DNA from: an uncultured Bacillota bacterium
Lineage (GTDB): Bacteria; Bacillota_I; Bacilli_A; RFN20; CAG-826
DNA length: 14,754 nucleotides
Assembly: GCA_949298295.1 (NCBI GenBank)
Contig: CASFWS010000013.1
Location: 1-14,754 of the forward strand
Direction of reading: 5' to 3'
Below the pieces are notes generated by a model. The model saw only the letters and a program-made list of their open reading frames with translations. It searched no databases and was not told the origin of the DNA. A program made the translations under genes and the position numbers. This document shows positions 11,529-14,754 of this stretch, in pieces. Within the stretch, counting starts at the first letter, position 1, and every line of letters begins with the position of its first letter.

Positions 11529-12288
11529 GGTCGATTACCTCACGGGCTAAGGAAAAGTAAGCCAAGGCCCCCTGGGCGCTCGGGCGATAACTCGTGACAG
11601 GGAGCCCCCGGGCACTAGCCTCGGGAATCGAGGCGTTGCGCGGAATGGAAGTCGAGAAGGTGTTTTCCTTGAAGAGGCCTCGGACTTGCCTCGCCACCTC
11701 GGTTCCTAGGCTTGTCCGCGGATCATACATCGTAAGGAGAAAACCTTCGATCTTCAGCCGAGGATTGTAATCCTTTTGGATTTTCGAAATCGATGAAAGG
11801 ATAGCGGCGACCGCCTCCATGGCAAAATACTCGCATTGGACGGGGATGAGCACCGAATCGCTGGCGACGAGAGCATTGATGTTCAGTAGCCCAAGGCTCG
11901 GCGGGCAGTCGATAACGATGTAATCGAACCCGGCCGAAACCTTAGCCATGGTCTTTTGCAGAAGGAAGAAGGGATCGGCAATCCGTTGCTCGCTGACCTT
12001 GCTGTCGAGGGAAGCCAAGCGAAGGTTGCTTGGCAAAACCATGAGGCCGTCGACCGAAGTCGGGAGGGCAAGCGACAAGGGATCTGGGACGAAGAGGGCG
12101 TCGAGGCTCGAAGCCATGAGCGAGTTTACGTCGATTCCAAGCCCCCGGCCGGCGTTTCCCTGAGGATCGAAGTCGACCAAGAGCACTTTCTTATGATGGG
12201 CGACGAGGGCGCTCGAAAGGTTGATCGCGGTCGTCGTCTTCCCGACTCCGCCTTTCTGGTTGGCGATGGCGATAATGCGGGGCTTCAT
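11521..12288 (-). CDS. parA: ParA/Soj chromosome partitioning ATPase
   Basis: ParA (Soj) is a Walker ATPase that binds DNA non-specifically as a dimer, drives segregation with ParB and, in Bacillus, regulates DnaA. The 255-residue protein starts MKPRIIAIANQKGGVGKTTT with the deviant Walker A KGGVGKTT at 12-19. It continues with VLLVDFDPQGNAGRGLG (Walker A') at about 35-51 and DYIVIDCPPSLGLLNINAL (Walker B and switch) near 120-140. The length is typical of chromosomal Soj, and the N-terminal DNA-binding extension of plasmid ParA is absent. The start at 12286-12288 overlaps the rsmG stop (ATGA) with AAGGA seven bases upstream. It is the third gene of the origin-type cluster mnmG-rsmG-parA-parB. 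Confidence 0.97.
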   Translation of the reverse strand: MKPRIIAIANQKGGVGKTTTAINLSSALVAHHKKVLLVDFDPQGNAGRGLGIDVNSLMASSLDALFVPDPLSLALPTSVDGLMVLPSNLRLASLDSKVSEQRIADPFFLLQKTMAKVSAGFDYIVIDCPPSLGLLNINALVASDSVLIPVQCEYFAMEAVAAILSSISKIQKDYNPRLKIEGFLLTMYDPRTSLGTEVARQVRGLFKENTFSTSIPRNASIPEASARGLPVTSYRPSAQGALAYFSLAREVIDHE

Positions 12289-12971
12289 AGAGGATTCCTT
12301 TTGATTTCCGCATAATCCCGTGGATATTTGCGGCTGTTTTTCTTAGTTTTGACAAAGAGAAGGTTATCTCTTTCCCCCATCTCTTCGGGAAGGAGGAAAC
12401 GATCTTCCTTCTCTAAGGCAAGGTTCATTTCCCTAAGGGCCCGCTTGGCCCCTTCAAGCTCCGGCTCGACGTTTCGCCCCTTCATCGCGACGAAATGGCC
12501 GCCGATTTTCAGAATCGGGGCGACGAGCTCGGAAAGGATGCGAAGGTCGCTGACCGCCCGGGCAATGGCGATGTCGAACGCTTCCTTGTCCCGAAGATTC
12601 TCGGCTCTGGCATTGACGATTGATACGTTTCTTAACCCAAGATTCTCGACCGCAAGGTGAAGGAAGCGGCACTTCTTGCCATTGCTCTCGACGAGCCAGA
12701 AATGGGTAGAGGGAAAGGCAATGGCAAGGACAATCCCGGGGAAGCCGGCCCCCGACCCGATATCGGCGACCTTTCCCTCGATCTTGAGGAGCCGGGTGAC
12801 GGCCAATGAGTCGTAAAAATGCTTGACCACCGCTTCTTTTTCCTCGTCGATTCGCGTCAGGTTCGTCGCGGCATTGTTTTCGACAAGCAAAACGAAAAAG
12901 CGTTTCATCGCCTCCACCTTGTTCGCATCTACCGCCTCCGGGAAGGAGGATATCAAATCCTGGAAAGTCAT
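12285..12971 (-). CDS. rsmG: 16S rRNA (guanine-527-N7)-methyltransferase RsmG (GidB)
   Basis: RsmG transfers a methyl group from S-adenosylmethionine to N7 of G527 of 16S rRNA, near the decoding site. The 228-residue protein has the GidB order. NNAATNLTRIDEEKEAVVKHFYDSL lies at about 32-56. The AdoMet loop VADIGSGAGFPGIVLAI is at about 68-84, and VESNGKKCRFL at about 93-103. An IARAVSDLRILSEL helix and the GGHFVAMKG strand follow in the second half. The length is normal. The ATG at 12969-12971 overlaps the mnmG stop (ATGA) and has AAGGAGG about 11 nt upstream. Its stop overlaps parA in the same way, so it is translationally coupled on both sides. Confidence 0.97.
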   Translation of the reverse strand: MTFQDLISSFPEAVDANKVEAMKRFFVLLVENNAATNLTRIDEEKEAVVKHFYDSLAVTRLLKIEGKVADIGSGAGFPGIVLAIAFPSTHFWLVESNGKKCRFLHLAVENLGLRNVSIVNARAENLRDKEAFDIAIARAVSDLRILSELVAPILKIGGHFVAMKGRNVEPELEGAKRALREMNLALEKEDRFLLPEEMGERDNLLFVKTKKNSRKYPRDYAEIKRNPL

Positions 12972-14754
12972 TGTCCGCGCGTCCTCCTTAAATATAGCAG
13001 AAGCACCGTGACGTCAGCCGGATTGACCCCGGGAAGCCGCCCGGCTTCCCCAACGGTCGAGGGACGCCGCTCCTGAAGCTTTTCCCGGGCCTCGAGCCGA
13101 AGGCCGTCAACGTTATGGTAATCGATGTCCGGGGGAAGGGTCATCCCTTCGTAGGATGCCGCTTCGGCGATTTCCCTTTCCTCGCGGGAAAGATAGCCGG
13201 CAAACTTGACCTCCGTCTCGAGGGTCAGGAGGCTATCGGGGCCGAGGGCCGGAAAGCCATCAACGAGGGACGAAACGTCCAAAAGGCTCACGCGGCTCCG
13301 CTTCAAGAGGTCGATGGCACGGAGCGACCCGCCTTCATCGACATAGCCGGCTTTGGAAAGAATGGCCTTCCTCCGCTCGGAAAAGGGAATCTTTGCCGCC
13401 TCAAGGGCGGCGCGACCCTTTTCAAGCTCGGCCTTTCTTCCGAGGAAAGAGGCATAGCGGAGATCGTCGACCAAGCCGAATTGCCGTCCCTTTTCGGTCA
13501 AGCGGAGATCGGCGTTGTCGTGTCGCAAAAGGAGGCGATGCTCGGCCCTCGAGGAGAGGAGGCGATAGGGCTCGTCGGCTCCCTTGGTCACCAAGTCGTC
13601 GATCATCACGCCGATGTAAGATTCGTTCCGGCCAAGGCTGAAGAGAGGGCGCCCAAGGGCGCTCAGGGCGGCGTTGGCCCCGGCAACCAAGCCGAGGCCG
13701 GCCGCCTCTTCGTAGCCGGAAGTCCCGCAGATTTGGCCGGCTCCGAAGAGACCGGGGACTTTCTTGACCCGCAAATGGCGGTCGAACTCGAGGCTGTCGA
13801 TGGCGTCGTACTCGATCTGATAGGCGTATTTAAGGATCCGGGCGTTCTCTAGGCCAACGATAGTCCGAACCATCTTCTCCTGCATTTCCTCTCCGAAACC
13901 GGTGGAGAAACCCTGCAGGTAAACCGAGGAGTAATCATCCTCTTCCGGTTCGAGGAAAAGCTGATGGCGTGCCCGGTCGGGGAAACGGACGAGTTTGCTT
14001 TCGATCGAAGGGCAATAGCGCGGTCCGGTTCCCTTGATGAGGCCAGAGTAGACCGCCGACTCCTGAAGGTGGGCCAGAATGAGATCGTGGGTCCTTCCGT
14101 TGGTGTAGACGAGATAGCAAGGAAGCTGGTCCTTGAGGGGGGTATATTTCGTGGTGAGATAGGAAAAAGCCAAGGGCCCTTCCTCCCCCGGCTCGACTTC
14201 GGCTTTTGAGAAATCGATGCTCTCATAGGCAAGGCGCGGAGGGGTCCCGGTCTTGAAGCGGACCATACGGAGGCCAAGGCCGCGAAGGTCCTCGGCAAGC
14301 CTCAGGGACGGAGGAAGGCCGTCGGGGCCGGAGGGAATGGAATCCTTGCCCCGGATTATCCGGCTATCGAGGAAAGTGCCGGTAGTCAAGACGACCGCCT
14401 TGGAGGTAACCGGCGTGCCATCTTTGAGATAGACGCCCCGGACCCTCTCTCCGTCGTAAAGAAGGGACGAAACCTCCCCCTCGACAATATCCAAGCCCTT
14501 AATTTCCCGCAAAAGAGAGAGGATTTGCTTAGGGTAATCGTGTTTTCCAACCTGAGCCCGCAGGCAGCGGACCCCTGGACCCTTGCTCCGGTTGAGCATT
14601 TTGATCTGAAGAGGATGGGCATCCGCGGCCAGCCCCATGAGGCCGCCGAGGGCATCCACTTCTCGAACGACGATTCCCTTCGCGCTTCCGCCGATATGGG
14701 GATTGCAGGGAGTGTTTCCGATCATCGCGTTGTCCATCGTCAAAAGAAGGGTCT
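12968..14754 (-). CDS. mnmG: tRNA uridine-5-carboxymethylaminomethyl modification enzyme MnmG (GidA), 5' end outside window
   Basis: MnmG, with MnmE, installs the carboxymethylaminomethyl group on U34 of several tRNAs using FAD, NADH and methylenetetrahydrofolate. The visible 594 residues lack only about 28 N-terminal residues (the FAD-binding GxGxxG). The frame continues to the right edge as TLLLTM. Seen are the conserved CNPHIGGSAKG and VREVDALGG with the first family cysteine, the second cysteine in GPRYCPSIESK, and an FAD-site segment GLFGAGQICGTSGYEEAAGLGL. SSRAEHRLLLRHDNADLRL and the C-terminal DYHNVDGL...KL end complete the pattern. In the closing GQASRI-type motif the glutamine is glutamate here (GEAGRL). 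The stop overlaps rsmG by 4 nt. It heads the rsmG-parA-parB run and is normally next to mnmE and near oriC. Confidence 0.97.
   Translation of the reverse strand, partial: TLLLTMDNAMIGNTPCNPHIGGSAKGIVVREVDALGGLMGLAADAHPLQIKMLNRSKGPGVRCLRAQVGKHDYPKQILSLLREIKGLDIVEGEVSSLLYDGERVRGVYLKDGTPVTSKAVVLTTGTFLDSRIIRGKDSIPSGPDGLPPSLRLAEDLRGLGLRMVRFKTGTPPRLAYESIDFSKAEVEPGEEGPLAFSYLTTKYTPLKDQLPCYLVYTNGRTHDLILAHLQESAVYSGLIKGTGPRYCPSIESKLVRFPDRARHQLFLEPEEDDYSSVYLQGFSTGFGEEMQEKMVRTIVGLENARILKYAYQIEYDAIDSLEFDRHLRVKKVPGLFGAGQICGTSGYEEAAGLGLVAGANAALSALGRPLFSLGRNESYIGVMIDDLVTKGADEPYRLLSSRAEHRLLLRHDNADLRLTEKGRQFGLVDDLRYASFLGRKAELEKGRAALEAAKIPFSERRKAILSKAGYVDEGGSLRAIDLLKRSRVSLLDVSSLVDGFPALGPDSLLTLETEVKFAGYLSREEREIAEAASYEGMTLPPDIDYHNVDGLRLEAREKLQERRPSTVGEAGRLPGVNPADVTVLLLYLRRTRGQ

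Noticed and set aside
13115..13852. 245-codon plus-strand frame inside mnmG
   Set aside because: It is an antisense frame of a firmly identified gene in GC-rich DNA; it has no ribosome site or domain pattern.
1..14754. CRISPR array, tRNA genes, insertion sequence, toxin-antitoxin or phage-defence genes
   Set aside because: No regularly spaced repeats, no T-loop patterns, no transposase motifs and no defence-type domain sets were found on either strand.

Overview
The window is a dense chromosomal segment of housekeeping genes. The organism is probably a GC-rich member of the Bacillota (Firmicutes) or a Mollicutes-related Bacilli lineage. Pointers are a Bacillus-type (type B) RNase P RNA, GpsB, RecU, DnaD, a soj/spo0J-type ParA-ParB pair and an FMN-riboswitch-controlled RibU. 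TGA ends many of the genes and tryptophan is read from TGG, so the code is the standard one and not the Mycoplasma code. No mobile element, CRISPR array, tRNA or rRNA gene was seen.

Layout from high to low coordinates, the direction most genes are read (minus strand). (1) 14754-10692: mnmG (5' end outside the window), rsmG, parA and parB, tightly overlapped. This cluster is classically close to oriC, so the origin probably lies beyond the right edge and the minus-strand genes run with replication. (2) 10657-9766: promoter, FMN riboswitch and ribU. (3) 9409-9729: a plus-strand monocistronic [4Fe-4S] ferredoxin with its own promoter and a strong terminator. (4) 9303-7024: a small membrane protein, cmk and der. 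(5) 7023-6751: an AT-richer gap with a 13-bp perfect inverted repeat and the hup promoter, then hup and its terminator. (6) 6420-4518: a truncated tRNA nucleotidyltransferase-like gene, dnaD and nth. (7) 3236-4554, plus strand: a KapD/ERI-1-like exonuclease and recU, whose end overlaps the end of nth. (8) 3158-2235: a flavin-reductase-like protein with an added C-terminal helical domain. (9) 2196-1: gpsB, rnpB, pgsA, a CinA C-terminal-domain protein and recA (3' end outside the window), arranged as one apparent operon.

Functionally the segment joins chromosome segregation (ParAB), chromosome architecture (HU), replication initiation (DnaD), recombination and repair (RecA, RecU, Nth, exonuclease), ribosome and tRNA maturation (Der, RsmG, MnmG, RNase P), cell division (GpsB), phospholipid and nucleotide supply (PgsA, Cmk), and flavin uptake (RibU).

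No wholly new multi-gene system is evident. Points deserving a second look are: rnpB embedded between gpsB and pgsA without spacers; several genes whose -10 box sits 7 to 11 nt before the start codon with no Shine-Dalgarno (likely leaderless or nearly leaderless mRNAs); a head-only CCA-enzyme-like protein; a ParB with altered CTP-binding motifs; the flavin-reductase/PCP_red-like fusion; the exonuclease-RecU operon; and the unexplained 13-bp inverted repeat.
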